From positions 248,001-312,000 of the forward strand of contig JAHFQZ010000003.1 in the NCBI GenBank assembly GCA_023259055.1: 64,000 nt of DNA. The letters run 5' to 3'. The position numbers and the translations under genes are program-made. Shown here in pieces: positions 44,340 to 57,342 of the stretch (positions within the stretch are counted from its first letter, which is position 1; every line of letters begins with the position of its first letter). Under the pieces are notes generated by a model, which saw only the letters and a program-made list of their open reading frames with translations, was not told the origin of the DNA and did not search any database. This DNA comes from Nitrosomonadales bacterium. GTDB taxonomy: Bacteria > Pseudomonadota > Gammaproteobacteria > Burkholderiales > Gallionellaceae.

Positions 44340-45439
44340 GGTTTTTCCTTCAGCTGCAGAGGCTCACCCTTGCTGTTGCGCCCGAATGCGCGTGGACGGG
44401 TATATTGATCGATGATTGGAGTCAGACCATTCATCAGCAGTACCGCGAAAGCTACGCCTTCAGGGTAGCCGGCGAAGGTGCGTATGAGCCAGGTCAGCAC
44501 TCCACAGCCAATGCCGAATATCAATTGCCCCTTTTTCGATACGGGTGAGGTGACGTAGTCGGTGGCGATGAAAAACGCCCCCAGAAAGGTTGCACCAGTG
44601 ATTACCTGGAATAGACCGGGCGCGAAGCGTGCCGGGTCCACGTAGTTGAAAAGCGATCCCATCACGAACAGCGAGCCCAGCATAGCTATCGGAATGTGCC
44701 AGGAAATGATGCGCCGCATCAAGAGGAGGATGCCGCCGATCAGGATCAATACCGTCGAAGTCTCGCCCAGGCTGCCAGCCTTGTAACCCCATGCCAGATC
44801 CATCATGTCAGGCATGTGGGTCAAGGCGCTGTCGCGGGAAAATTCCTTGAGTGACTCGGATACCGGAATGCCGCGCGACAATTCGGTCTTGACATAGCCC
44901 AGCGCCGAAGCCGCACTCACCGAGTCGGGCACGTTACCGCCTAAAGTGATGGAGAGGGATTGGTTCAGGCCGGGTGCTTTACTGGAAAGCAGAGGATGCG
45001 GCAGAACCCAGGCGGTCATCACCACAGGGAACGAAACCAGCAGCGCGACACGGGCCACCATGGCGGGGTTGAACACATTCTGGCCAATACCGCCGAAGGC
45101 GTGTTTGGCCAGGGCAATAGCTAAAATCGCACCCAGCACGCCGGTCCACCAAGGTGCCCAGGGTGGCAAGCTCATCGCCAACAGCCAGCCGGTGAGCACT
45201 GCCGAATAGTCGCTCAACGTTGCTACCACCGGGCGGTCGGCAAGCGCCAGACATGCTGCTTCGACTGCCACGCATGCGACTACAGTGATGGTGAACAACA
45301 GGATGGCCGGCCAGCCGAACAGGTAGAGGTTGAATACAGTGGCCGGCACCAGCGCCAGCAGCACTGTAAACATGGTGTTCTGGACGCTGTTGGGTGCGTG
45401 GGTGAACGGTCCGCTCTTGCTAATGCTTGCGATACTCAT
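44336..45439 (-). CDS. rnfD: RnfD, membrane flavoprotein subunit of Rnf
   Basis: The 367-aa protein has about nine helices, including GGIGQNVFNPAMVARVALL and FATDYVTSPV-like segments. The expected FMN-attachment segment reads DSVSAASALG (residues 172-181), with Ser178 where Thr is usual and Ala in place of Gly; this still resembles an ApbE substrate motif but is a variant. It overlaps rnfC by ATGA. Confidence 0.95.
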   Translation of the reverse strand: MSIASISKSGPFTHAPNSVQNTMFTVLLALVPATVFNLYLFGWPAILLFTITVVACVAVEAACLALADRPVVATLSDYSAVLTGWLLAMSLPPWAPWWTGVLGAILAIALAKHAFGGIGQNVFNPAMVARVALLVSFPVVMTAWVLPHPLLSSKAPGLNQSLSITLGGNVPDSVSAASALGYVKTELSRGIPVSESLKEFSRDSALTHMPDMMDLAWGYKAGSLGETSTVLILIGGILLLMRRIISWHIPIAMLGSLFVMGSLFNYVDPARFAPGLFQVITGATFLGAFFIATDYVTSPVSKKGQLIFGIGCGVLTWLIRTFAGYPEGVAFAVLLMNGLTPIIDQYTRPRAFGRNSKGEPLQLKEKP

Positions 45440-46935
45440 GCGTTGACCTTTTCTTCGGTTGTAGCTGTAGCAGCTTCGCTGCCATTGCCTGAAGGGGTAT
45501 TTTCTGGCGAAGGTTTGCGCGCGGCCAAGGCCGCACGTTTAGCCTCGGCTGCTTTTTCAAGGCGGATGATGCGCGCTTCGGCCAGCGTCTTGACGCGTTC
45601 GTTCTTGCGGCGCTCGCGCTCCAGATCGTTCAGCATTCCCTTGGCATAGTTGAAATAGTGCACCAGTGGTATGTGCGATGGGCACACCCATGCGCAACTG
45701 CCGCACGAGACGCAGTCCATCACCCCCATCTTGGCGGCGCCCTCAAAGTTATCCTTGCGTACAAAGGCTGATATCTCCACTGGTGACAGACCGCAAGGGC
45801 AGATGGTGACGCAGTTGCCGCAACGGATACAGGGGCTGGCGGGACGGCTGTTGATCTCCTCGGCGGTGAGTGCCAGGATGCCCGCAGTCCCCTTCACTAC
45901 CGGCGCCTCAAGAGTGGGCAGAGGCTCGCCCATCATCGGCCCGCCGTTGACTATGCTTTCGGGCCGAGTTGCAAAGCCTCCGCAGAATTCGACCAAGTCG
46001 GCTATGCGGGTGCCGATAGGGGCCAGGACGTTCTTGGGTTCGCGTATGGCGCCGCCGCTCACCGTCACCACCCGTGAGATCAGTGGACGACCGAAGCGGA
46101 CAGCTTGATGCACGGCGCGGACGGTGCAGACGTTATACGCGACCACACCGACCTCGGCGGTACGCTTTCCCGCCGGGGTTTCGCGGCCAGTGATCGCTAG
46201 GATGAGCTCGTGCGCGTAGCCCATAGGGTACAGCGCCGGCACGCCCACTACTTCGACCTCGGCAAAGGCGGCAGCCGCCTTGGTCATCGCATCGATCGCC
46301 TGTGGCTTGTTCCGTTCAATGCCGACGACCACCTTGGGTGCGCCCATAACACGGGCCACAATGCGGGCGCCGTCGATTACCTCGTCGGCGTACTCGCGCA
46401 TCACCCTGTCGTCGCAGGTAACATAGGGCTCGCATTCTGCGCCGTTGACCAGCAGGGTCTCGATTTTGTACTGGGTGCCGAGGTTCAACTTTACTGCGGC
46501 GGGAAACACGGCTCCGCCCATGCCGACGATACCTGCCTGGGCGACACGATCCCGGATCACTTGGGGATCGGCGGCAAAAGGGTCGGCGATAGGTTCGGGC
46601 AGATCGGCCCATTCGTCCTTGCCATCTGGCTCGATGATGATCGTGGTCTGTGGCAAACCGGACGGATGAGGTGCTGCAACCTCCGCTATTTCCGCGATGC
46701 GCCCCGAGGTTGGTGCGTGCTGGGAAGCCGAAATCGTGCCTTGGCAAAGCGCGATCATCTGGCCTTTTTTGACCAGCTCGCCCGCAGATACTAGCAACTG
46801 GGCGGGTGCCCCGACGTGCTGTTGCAGCGGGATAAAGAGCAAGGGAGGCATCGGCAGGGCAACGATGGCTTTCTCGCTGGTTTGTTCTTTGCGGTAATCG
46901 GGGTGAATGCCGCCGCGGACAGGGAAAAGTTTCAT
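45436..46935 (-). CDS. rnfC: RnfC, NADH- and FMN-binding iron-sulfur subunit of Rnf
   Basis: The 499-aa peripheral subunit has the Nqo1-like FMN/NADH region (VGMGGAVFPAAVKL; LVNGAECEPYVTCDDRVM) and two [4Fe-4S] motifs (CIRCGNCVTICPCGLSP; CVSCGSCAWVCPSHIP). A charged coiled C-terminal extension (residues 435-499, Ala/Glu/Lys/Arg-rich) is common in proteobacterial RnfC. It links NADH oxidation to RnfB. Confidence 0.96.
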   Translation of the reverse strand: MKLFPVRGGIHPDYRKEQTSEKAIVALPMPPLLFIPLQQHVGAPAQLLVSAGELVKKGQMIALCQGTISASQHAPTSGRIAEIAEVAAPHPSGLPQTTIIIEPDGKDEWADLPEPIADPFAADPQVIRDRVAQAGIVGMGGAVFPAAVKLNLGTQYKIETLLVNGAECEPYVTCDDRVMREYADEVIDGARIVARVMGAPKVVVGIERNKPQAIDAMTKAAAAFAEVEVVGVPALYPMGYAHELILAITGRETPAGKRTAEVGVVAYNVCTVRAVHQAVRFGRPLISRVVTVSGGAIREPKNVLAPIGTRIADLVEFCGGFATRPESIVNGGPMMGEPLPTLEAPVVKGTAGILALTAEEINSRPASPCIRCGNCVTICPCGLSPVEISAFVRKDNFEGAAKMGVMDCVSCGSCAWVCPSHIPLVHYFNYAKGMLNDLERERRKNERVKTLAEARIIRLEKAAEAKRAALAARKPSPENTPSGNGSEAATATTEEKVNA

Positions 46936-46947
46936 CTGTGACTGCTC

Positions 46948-47511
46948 CTAGTGTGCGTACCCGACTTTGGGCTTGGACTGTATGTGCTCGACTTCGGGCT
47001 TGGGCCAATGCCAGTTGGCCAGCGTAACCCGCACCGGTACCATCACGATGGCATCGGTGGGGCAAACCTTGACGCATTTGCCGCAGCTGTGGCAAGCCTC
47101 CGCGATAACCGAGTGCATCAGTTTGTTGGCGCCCAGAATGGCGTCTACCGAACACTCCCTGATGCAACGCGTACAGCCAATACAGAGACCCTCGATGATG
47201 AAGGCGTATTCCGGCCCCTTTTCTTCGAGCTCAGAGAGGTCGGCAGTGACGCCCAGCTTCTTGGCCAGCGCTTCGACCACCGCTTTGCCGCCGGGAGCGC
47301 ACAGGGTCACCGAAGTATCACCACGCGCCAGCGCTGCTGCATACTGGCTGCAGCCGACGTAGCCGCACTGGCCGCATTGAGAACCGGGAAGCATGGCTTT
47401 CAATTCCTCTTCCAGAGGGTTTTCTTGCACGGCGAGAAAACGCGCTGCCGCACCCAGTAGACTACCCAGAACGATGCCCATTACTGTGAGACTGCTTATT
47501 GCGATTAACAT
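46948..47511 (-). CDS. rnfB: RnfB, polyferredoxin subunit of Rnf
   Basis: The 187-aa protein has an N-terminal membrane anchor, an Fe-S domain (LPGSQCGQCGYVGCSQYAAA) and two ferredoxin motifs (CIGCTRCIRECSVDAI; CHSCGKCVKVCPTDAI). It is thought to donate electrons to soluble ferredoxin. Between rnfA and rnfC as is typical. Confidence 0.96.
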   Translation of the reverse strand: MLIAISSLTVMGIVLGSLLGAAARFLAVQENPLEEELKAMLPGSQCGQCGYVGCSQYAAALARGDTSVTLCAPGGKAVVEALAKKLGVTADLSELEEKGPEYAFIIEGLCIGCTRCIRECSVDAILGANKLMHSVIAEACHSCGKCVKVCPTDAIVMVPVRVTLANWHWPKPEVEHIQSKPKVGYAH

Positions 47512-47521
47512 ATCAATACCC

Positions 47522-48103
47522 TCAGCTCGTACTCATACCGGAGAAGCCCATGAATGCCAGCGCAAGCAGGCTGGCGACGATGAAGCCGATCGGCGGGCCT
47601 GCGAACAGGCGCGGAATATCGGCCAGCGCCATCCGCTCGCGCAGCCCGGCGAAAATGACCATTACCATGCTATAGCCGATGGAGGAAGCGAAGGCGAACA
47701 GCGTGGCGCCAATAAAGTTCATCCTGCCCTCGACCAGCAACAGCGCAACGCCTAGCACCGCGCAGTTGGTGGTAATCAGCGGAAGGTAGATACCCAGCAT
47801 CTGGAACAACGGCGGCGACACCTTCTTTACGATCATCTCGGTGAACTGAACGGCTGCTGCGATAACCAGGATAAAGGTCACCGTGCGCAGATAGCCCAAT
47901 CCGTAGGGTTGCAGCAAATAGGCTTCGACTACCCAGTCCGCCATCGACGAAACGGTAATCACGAATGTAGTCGCCATGCCCATGCCGACGGCAGTGTCGA
48001 TGCGCGTGGTGACGCCCATGAATGAGCACAGGCCGAGAAAACGTGCCAGGATGACGTTGTTGACCAACGCCGCGCTTATCATTAAGAGAATATATTCTTT
48101 CAT
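47522..48103 (-). CDS. rnfA: RnfA, membrane subunit of Rnf
   Basis: The 193-aa protein has six helices with LVNNVILARFLGLCSFMGVT near the N-terminus and LPLITTNCAVLGVALL; the paired cysteines with RnfE hold the intramembrane cluster. It begins 15 nt after the rseC-like stop. Confidence 0.96.
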   Translation of the reverse strand: MKEYILLMISAALVNNVILARFLGLCSFMGVTTRIDTAVGMGMATTFVITVSSMADWVVEAYLLQPYGLGYLRTVTFILVIAAAVQFTEMIVKKVSPPLFQMLGIYLPLITTNCAVLGVALLLVEGRMNFIGATLFAFASSIGYSMVMVIFAGLRERMALADIPRLFAGPPIGFIVASLLALAFMGFSGMSTS

Positions 48104-48118
48104 TTCGCTATTCCTTAC

Positions 48119-48628
48119 CTACTCGAGATTACATGTTTCGCCCGCGCTGGCGCGGCGAAGAAAACGGGGAGCGAGATCGCCCCGAACCAACAGGCGACCG
48201 GCACCGATGCGCGCAAACCACAGTCCAAGCGCGAGGCCTGCGAACATGGCGGCCATCGTGACGACGTCGCGACCGATCGCCCACTGCGCCAGTGCTCCGG
48301 CGGTCAGCAGGGTGGTGAGCGGAATAACATAGGCAGTGATCGAAGCTCTAAGTAGCGCATTTTCGCGGATGCCCACTATCACGCGCTCGCCAACAGCGAG
48401 GTTACTATTGTTGACAAGTTGGAAACGGCGGAGTTCAAGCCGGCTGGCCGTGGTGCCGATGCCCTTGGCGCCACACGCCGACGCAGAGGCGCAGGCGCCG
48501 CAGCTGCTGGTTTGTTCAGGCACCAGCCAAGCCATGTTGCCTTCCACTGCTACCACTTGGGCAATACCCTCGACCATGGCAGGAGCGCTGAAATCAGTAG
48601 TGCTATCAGCAAACTCGCCCATAATCAT
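48119..48628 (-). CDS. rseC: RseC/MucC-family membrane protein
   Basis: The 169-aa protein has the N-terminal domain with clustered cysteines (SSCGACASASACGAKG) and two transmembrane helices (residues 96-140). RseC homologues are linked to Rnf/Rsx complexes that reduce SoxR in enterobacteria. The ATG at 48628 overlaps the apbE stop (ATGA); an ATG at 48622 is an alternative. Placement within apbE-rnf supports a role in the complex. Confidence 0.9.
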   Translation of the reverse strand: MIMGEFADSTTDFSAPAMVEGIAQVVAVEGNMAWLVPEQTSSCGACASASACGAKGIGTTASRLELRRFQLVNNSNLAVGERVIVGIRENALLRASITAYVIPLTTLLTAGALAQWAIGRDVVTMAAMFAGLALGLWFARIGAGRLLVRGDLAPRFLRRASAGETCNLE

Positions 48629-49623
48629 GCCTCTACGGTAGATACCACGCCTTCGGGCGTGACATAGATCGCTTTCAACCCACCGGCAGCCTTGAGGATA
48701 GTTTGCCTGCGCTCGACCGGCGCCATCAGCATGGCGGTGGAAAGCCCGTCGGCAACGATGCCGGTGTCTGCTACCACCGAGACTCCCAGGAGTGCCGGCG
48801 CAGTGCGCCCGGTGCGGGTGTTGATAATGTGGGTGAAGGCGCCTGCATCATCAAACAGGGTACCGTAGCCGCCTGATGTGGAGACGCATTTGTCCACTAC
48901 TTCCAGTGTGGTGACCGTACTGCCGGGGTTAGCCGGGTTGGCGATGGCTATGCGCCAAGCGGAGCCGTCCGGCTTGGCCGACAGCGCGCGCGGCTCGCCC
49001 ATGTCCACCAGCATGCGATCGAAACCGTGGGCGCGCAGCACATCGGCGACACGGTCGGTGATGTAGCCTTGCGCGCCGCTGTTCAACGTCAGTCCCATGC
49101 CGGGACGGGCAAAGGATATCCGTTTGTTCCCCGCATCCACCTCGACTGCGCGCCAGTCTACCAACGCAAGCGCGGCGGTGAGGTCGCGTTGCGACGGTCC
49201 GGCAGGTTCGGGATTGCTTGCGGTGAAATGGCGGAAATAGGTTTGCCACAGCGGCTGAATGGTGGGGTCATAGACGCCGTCGCTGATCCTGGCCAGCGAC
49301 AGGGCGCGCGTAAGCATGGCGATGAAATCGTCCGGCGCGTTTTCGAGTACGCCCTCGCGATTGAGCATCGAGATGGAACTGTCTGCGCGGTAAACGCTGA
49401 AGATTGCCTCAAGACGTTTCAACTCGGCCAGCCCGGCAGCGATGGCGGCGCGCGCCAGAGCCTCGTCGGTATGGTAAAGCTGGATGGAGGCTGGCGCGCC
49501 CAGCGCAGTGCCATCCCAGCGTGCCGGTTTGGCCTGAGCACCTCCCGCCTTCAGCAACAGAGGCAGGCCGGCGGCAGCGGCAACAAAAGTAATAAAGCGG
49601 CGGCGTGTCATTACGGCAGACAT
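48625..49623 (-). CDS. apbE: ApbE, FAD:protein FMN transferase
   Basis: The 332-aa periplasmic enzyme attaches FMN covalently to RnfG and RnfD. It has a Tat signal (TRRRFITFVAAAAGLPLL) and ApbE motifs LVDMGEPRA, GAQGYITDRVAD, STSGGYG, THIINTRTGRTA and DGLSTAMLM. It is the first gene of the rnf operon, 125 nt after the nifJ stop. Confidence 0.93.
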   Translation of the reverse strand: MSAVMTRRRFITFVAAAAGLPLLLKAGGAQAKPARWDGTALGAPASIQLYHTDEALARAAIAAGLAELKRLEAIFSVYRADSSISMLNREGVLENAPDDFIAMLTRALSLARISDGVYDPTIQPLWQTYFRHFTASNPEPAGPSQRDLTAALALVDWRAVEVDAGNKRISFARPGMGLTLNSGAQGYITDRVADVLRAHGFDRMLVDMGEPRALSAKPDGSAWRIAIANPANPGSTVTTLEVVDKCVSTSGGYGTLFDDAGAFTHIINTRTGRTAPALLGVSVVADTGIVADGLSTAMLMAPVERRQTILKAAGGLKAIYVTPEGVVSTVEA

Positions 49624-49748
49624 AAGGGCAACCTCAAATTAAAAAAATTACCGGTTTCGATCAGTTATATATTTCATGCAAGATAATCCATCGACAGCGA
49701 AATGTTCAACTGGTTGCATTAAACACACGAGCGAGAATCTTAACCTGA

Positions 49749-53354
<3,606 letters not shown>

Positions 53355-53454
53355 TAAAAACTCCTTAAGTCAATATTACGATATCCGGTTGCCCGGAATT
53401 TTTTTATAAATTTGCGTATTGTTGCGTTGAAAACAACCCACATACTTTCACCAT

Positions 53455-53475
53455 GTCCGAATGTAACATCCGGAC
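53455..53475. promoter_or_regulatory. 21-bp near-perfect palindrome between nifJ and its LysR regulator
   Basis: The site has arms GTCCG...CGGAC with inner ATGT-A-ACAT; 9 of 10 symmetric pairs match and A/C at one position is the only exception. It lies 100 nt upstream of nifJ and 169 nt from the regulator start. The symmetric dyad with a T-N11-A-like core fits a LysR-type recognition site. The rest of 53355-53643 holds AT-rich sequence with no gene. Confidence 0.65.
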
Positions 53476-53643
53476 TTGTCCGTTAACTATTGGGAATCTC
53501 TGGAAGGCAGGGGCTAAAAGACTCGCTTGCTACGTGATCCACGATTTCTTGTTTCATTATATTATTAAAATTTGTATTATTCATCTAATTAATTGTTTCA
53601 ATCTTTAGTATTGGTTTTCCAAATGAAGCTAAAAAAGGAAGAA

Positions 53644-54594
53644 ATGATGCCATCTGAGAAGCAGCTTTACTATAAGAACAATAATCTCAAGCAATTACGG
53701 GCTTTTTGTCAGGTGGTACGTAGCGGGAGTATTACTAAAGCGGCAGAGCGGTTGTTTTTGAGTCAGCCCTCGATCACACTGCAAATTCAGGCATTGGAGC
53801 GCGAGCTGGAAGTCACGCTGTTCGAACGGCGCGGACATCATCTTAAGTTGACGCCGAGCGGAGAGTCTCTTTATTCGCTGGCCGGGCCCCTGGTTGACGG
53901 CATGGACGGCTTGCAACAGAACTTTGCCGCGCATCACGGCCAACTGGAGTCGGGAGAACTGAACATCGGTGCGGGAGAATCCACCATCCTTTACATCCTG
54001 CCGGAAGCGGTGCGCCGTTTTGTCGCCGCCCATCCGCGCGTCAAACTCAGGATAAATAACGTTACCGGACGCGACGGGTTGAAGATGTTGCGCGCTGACG
54101 AAATCGATTTCGCTGTGGGTTCCATGCTGGACATGCCGGACGACCTTACTTACCAGCAGGTGGTGACCTACGATCCGGCACTGATCACCCCGCTGGATCA
54201 TCCGTTGGCGAAATTGCCGAATGTCACGCTGGAGGACATCAGTCATTACGGCATGATATTGCCGCCCAGCCATCTTTCCACTTGGCGCATCGTCAAATAC
54301 GTCTTCCAGCAAAACAACCTGACTTTTTCAGTTACTCTGGAAGCGGGAGGATGGGAGGTTATTAAAAAGTATGTGGAGCTAGGCATGGGTATCTCCATCG
54401 TCACCGACATTTGTCTGACCGGGCAGGAGAAACTGGTGCGCATCCCGCTCAACCAGTATTTTCCGCAACGAGGTTATGGGCTGGTGCTGCGCAAAGGAAA
54501 ATTCCTGTCGCCGCAGGCACGGCGATTTGTCGAGATATTGACGGAGGTTTACGGGCAGGGCGGGGAAGCTGAGTTGCCGGTTGCCAGCGGCTAG
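53644..54594 (+). CDS. LysR-type regulator, CysB-like
   Basis: The 316-aa regulator has an N-terminal winged helix (NNLKQLRAFCQVVRSGSITK; AERLFLSQPSITLQIQALERE) and a periplasmic-binding-like effector domain. The long effector domain and CysB-like features suggest a sulfur or one-carbon metabolite as ligand (inference). Two adjacent ATGs (53644, 53647) follow AAGGAAGAA; an ATG at 53623 and a TTG at 53593 have no RBS. It is divergent from nifJ, and probably controls it. Confidence 0.88.
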   Translation: MMPSEKQLYYKNNNLKQLRAFCQVVRSGSITKAAERLFLSQPSITLQIQALERELEVTLFERRGHHLKLTPSGESLYSLAGPLVDGMDGLQQNFAAHHGQLESGELNIGAGESTILYILPEAVRRFVAAHPRVKLRINNVTGRDGLKMLRADEIDFAVGSMLDMPDDLTYQQVVTYDPALITPLDHPLAKLPNVTLEDISHYGMILPPSHLSTWRIVKYVFQQNNLTFSVTLEAGGWEVIKKYVELGMGISIVTDICLTGQEKLVRIPLNQYFPQRGYGLVLRKGKFLSPQARRFVEILTEVYGQGGEAELPVASG

Positions 54595-54920
54595 AGAAAC
54601 GCTGATAAATCGTCAGCGAGGAGCGTAGCGACGTGGCAATCCAGAAGTTCGTGGAATTTGCATCAAGGTTGACGCGGGTCAAGGTATTTTTTGGACTGGG
54701 CGGATATAGTTCCAGCCGAGTATTGAAGTTTTGAAGTTGAAGATGACTCTTCTTCTGATACTTTTCCCTTCCTTTTTGGCGACCGCGACGGTCGCCATTT
54801 TTTTGATGGATGGATCAATTTGTTGAGTGTCATCCGCAAGGGTATGCCTTGGCTGTAAGGGGCTTAATTCCTTTACAACATTCGCAGAACCCAACAGTTT
54901 GTTTTACTTCCGAAATGGAA
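54595..54920. other. Intergenic region after the LysR gene, with a repeat-like segment
   Basis: No gene is supported. CGCTGA (54600-54605) and TCAGCG (54613-54618) form a small stem, and GCGAGGAGCGTAGCGACGTG (54616-54635) followed by GCAATCCAGAA resembles dispersed GCGAGGAGCGAAGCGAC-type intergenic repeats known from several proteobacterial genomes (recalled, not searched). A terminator occupies 54778-54804. Confidence 0.4.
54778..54804 (+). terminator. Rho-independent terminator
   Basis: A perfect 8-bp stem GGCGACCG/CGGTCGCC (54778-54785, 54789-54796) with loop CGA is followed by ATTTTTTT. It is oriented for the LysR gene, although 184 nt after its stop. It lies beyond the mdh stop (54921) on the minus side and may also help there, since CCAAAAAGG precedes the stem. 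Confidence 0.75.
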
Positions 54921-55910
54921 TCAGTCGAGCAGATGCTTGATGCAGTCACGCTCTTCCTGAAGCTCCTTCAGCGTGAAGTCCATTCTGCCGCGCGAGAAGT
55001 CATCGATTTCCAGACCCTTGACGATCTCCCACCGTCCGTTGGCGGTCGTGCAGGGAAAGCCGTAGATCATGCCCTCCGGGATGCCGTATGAGCCGTCGGA
55101 GACAACACCCATGGTGACCCAGCGGCCGTTGGAACCCAGATTCCAGTCGCGCATGTGGTCGATGGCCGCGTTTGCGGCGGAAGCGGCGGAGGACAGGCCG
55201 CGTATCCCGATAATGGTGGCGCCGCGACCGCCGATCTCGCGGATGTATTCGTCACGGTTCCAGGTTGGGTCGTTCGCCAGATTCATGGTGGGTTCGCCGT
55301 CAACGGTGGCAAAGCGGATGTCCGGGTACATCGTCGGGGAATGGTTGCCCCACACCACCATGTTCTCGATGCTGGTGACCGGTTTGCCGGTGTGGCGTGC
55401 CAGCTTGGAGACGGCGCGGTTGTGATCCAGCCGCATCATCGAGGTAAAGCTGGTCCTGGGCAGGCTCCTGGCCGAATTCATCGCGATGAGCGCGTTGGTG
55501 TTGGCCGGGTTGCCGACCACGATCACTTTGACGTCGCGTGCGGCGACTTCGTCGAGGGCCTTGCCCTGCTCGGTGAATATCCTGGCGTTTTCCAGCAGCA
55601 GCTCCTTGCGTTCCATGCCGGGACCGCGCGGTCTGGCGCCTACCAGCAGGGCCTGCCGGACATCCGCAAAGGCGATTCTGGGATCACCGGTGCCGATCAT
55701 GCCGGCAAGCAGCGGGAAGGCGCAGTCCTCCAGCTCCATCATTACGGCTTTCAGGGCTTGCTGCGCTTTGTCAGAGGGCAGTTCGAGCAGTTGCAGGATG
55801 ACGGGCTGATCGCGGCCGAGCATCTCGCCGCTGGCGATTCGAAACAGCAGGGCGTAACCGATCTGTCCGGCGGCGCCGGTCACGGCGACACGAATGGGTG
55901 CTTTGGTCAT
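54921..55910 (-). CDS. mdh: Malate dehydrogenase
   Basis: The 329-aa enzyme is of the cytosolic-type MDH family: [20 protein letters not shown] (NAD-binding), [30 protein letters not shown], catalytic region [15 protein letters not shown] with [11 protein letters not shown]. It interconverts malate and oxaloacetate. It is divergent from the frd-kor gene set, and the linkage of mdh with fumarate reductase and 2-oxoglutarate synthase matches reductive TCA clusters. Confidence 0.95.
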   Translation of the reverse strand: MTKAPIRVAVTGAAGQIGYALLFRIASGEMLGRDQPVILQLLELPSDKAQQALKAVMMELEDCAFPLLAGMIGTGDPRIAFADVRQALLVGARPRGPGMERKELLLENARIFTEQGKALDEVAARDVKVIVVGNPANTNALIAMNSARSLPRTSFTSMMRLDHNRAVSKLARHTGKPVTSIENMVVWGNHSPTMYPDIRFATVDGEPTMNLANDPTWNRDEYIREIGGRGATIIGIRGLSSAASAANAAIDHMRDWNLGSNGRWVTMGVVSDGSYGIPEGMIYGFPCTTANGRWEIVKGLEIDDFSRGRMDFTLKELQEERDCIKHLLD

Positions 55911-56570
55911 GAATGTCTCTAATAATCAAAAAAGTTGCGATATTTCGATGCGATTACGATAGCACCGCGAAAGAACCTCGAATGATAGTCGGTAATGTTG
56001 CAGGGTGTAAATATCCGGGATTCTCTAAAGATACACATTTCGTTCCAACTGCAACGTTGCGTAAAAATTCTTGCTTGCATCTCAAACACATGCAGTGCGG
56101 CGAAACGAAGTTTCAGTACTAATAACCTTCAGGTTGGCTGACACTAAATTTTTTAGAGCTTTGCATTTGGGCGAACTCTGAATTTTTTGAGGATTTCTTC
56201 CTTAACCGTTTTGATCGTGCATCGCGCATGTTTTGAGCCTATTTAACCGTATTTCCTTGCATCTTGTGCAAAGCTGCAAAATCCGGAGCTGTCTTTACTA
56301 GATGTTTTTTGCTATTACCCTCTTGTCAATCTTTCACAAACATCTTTATAATTCAAAACACGAAAAAAAAAGCACGAAAAAAATCGAAGTGGCGGAGCAT
56401 ATTTGCTCACAACACTCAAGATGTTCTCCCCTAAGTCAAGATGTAGGCTCCGGTCGCAGAGCGGCTGAGGTTTCGCTTGGGAACTGAATACAGGTTGGAA
56501 GGTCGTATAAAAACGAAGCGGAATTGTGGAAGCAAAGGTACTTCTTTGCCATATTTAAAAGGTATTCATT
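55911..56570. promoter_or_regulatory. 660-bp divergent regulatory region between mdh and frdB, with promoter
   Basis: AT-rich, no supported gene. A good sigma-70 promoter toward frdB is TTGTCA (56323-56328), an 18-nt spacer, and TATAAT (56347-56352), giving a leader of about 210 nt. The leader begins with two A-tracts headed by CACG (56359 and 56373) and contains the direct repeat TCAAGATGT (near 56417 and 56437) and a GC-rich part. Such a long leader suggests post-transcriptional control. Short plus-strand ORFs here have no RBS. Confidence 0.55.
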
Positions 56571-57314
56571 ATGACGAGCGTGAAGGCAGGAACAACCCAG
56601 AAGAAGTCGGCTTCATTGGCCGACGAGAAACAGAAGGCAGCAGAGCAGCGCCTGATTACAGTCTATATCATGGGCAAGGCTTATGAAGTGCCGGCCGAGG
56701 CGACGATCATGGGCGCAATCGAGTACGCCGGGCACCAGATCATCCGTGGTGCCGGTTGCCGTGAGGGTTATTGCGGCGCCTGTGCCACACTCTACCGTTT
56801 GCCCGGTGATTACAAGATACGCACCGGCCTGGCCTGCATGACCCTGGTCGAGGAAGGTATGACGCTTGCCCAGATTCCTTCAGTTCCGGCCGAAAAGGCG
56901 ATTTATGACATTGAAAAGCTGAAGCCCAATGTTACCGCCATCCAGCAGATGTACCCATCGGTTTTCCGTTGTGTCGCGTGCAACACCTGCACCAGGTCCT
57001 GTCCTCAGGGGTTGCAGGTCATGGATTATGTTCAGGCAGCCAAACGGGGTGATATTGCCACGGTGATGGATCTTTCCTTCGATTGTGTTGTCTGCGGATT
57101 ATGCATGCTGCGCTGCCCGGCAGAGATCACGCAACCTTTGATGGCTATCATGGCGAAGCGCCTCTATGGCCGTTACCTGCGCAAGGATAGCCCGGAACTT
57201 GCAGAGCGCGTCAAGGCCGTGGAAGAGGGTGTCTATAATGCTGAATACGCCGAACTGATGTCGATGAAACGTGAGGATTTGTCGAAACGTTACTACGCCC
57301 GCGACTCTGAATAA
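56571..57314 (+). CDS. frdB: Fumarate reductase/succinate dehydrogenase-like iron-sulfur subunit
   Basis: The 247-aa protein carries a plant-type [2Fe-2S] domain (GAGCREGYCGACATLYRL, with the fourth Cys in TGLACMTL) and two four-cysteine motifs (CVACNTCTRSCPQGL; CVVCGLCMLRCPAEI). Because the last motif keeps all four cysteines, it probably binds [4Fe-4S] instead of the [3Fe-4S] found in standard FrdB/SdhB. A Lys/Ala-rich 25-residue N-terminal extension is present. ATG at 56571 follows AAAAGG. It precedes frdA; no membrane anchor gene is in the cluster. Confidence 0.85.
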   Translation: MTSVKAGTTQKKSASLADEKQKAAEQRLITVYIMGKAYEVPAEATIMGAIEYAGHQIIRGAGCREGYCGACATLYRLPGDYKIRTGLACMTLVEEGMTLAQIPSVPAEKAIYDIEKLKPNVTAIQQMYPSVFRCVACNTCTRSCPQGLQVMDYVQAAKRGDIATVMDLSFDCVVCGLCMLRCPAEITQPLMAIMAKRLYGRYLRKDSPELAERVKAVEEGVYNAEYAELMSMKREDLSKRYYARDSE

Positions 57315-57342
57315 CCAGCACACGGAATAGAGAGGATTTAAG

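Noticed and set aside
55913..56686. Three short plus-strand ORFs between mdh and frdB
   Set aside because: Lys/Ser/Cys-rich AT-biased products without RBS; the last overlaps the frdB start in another frame.
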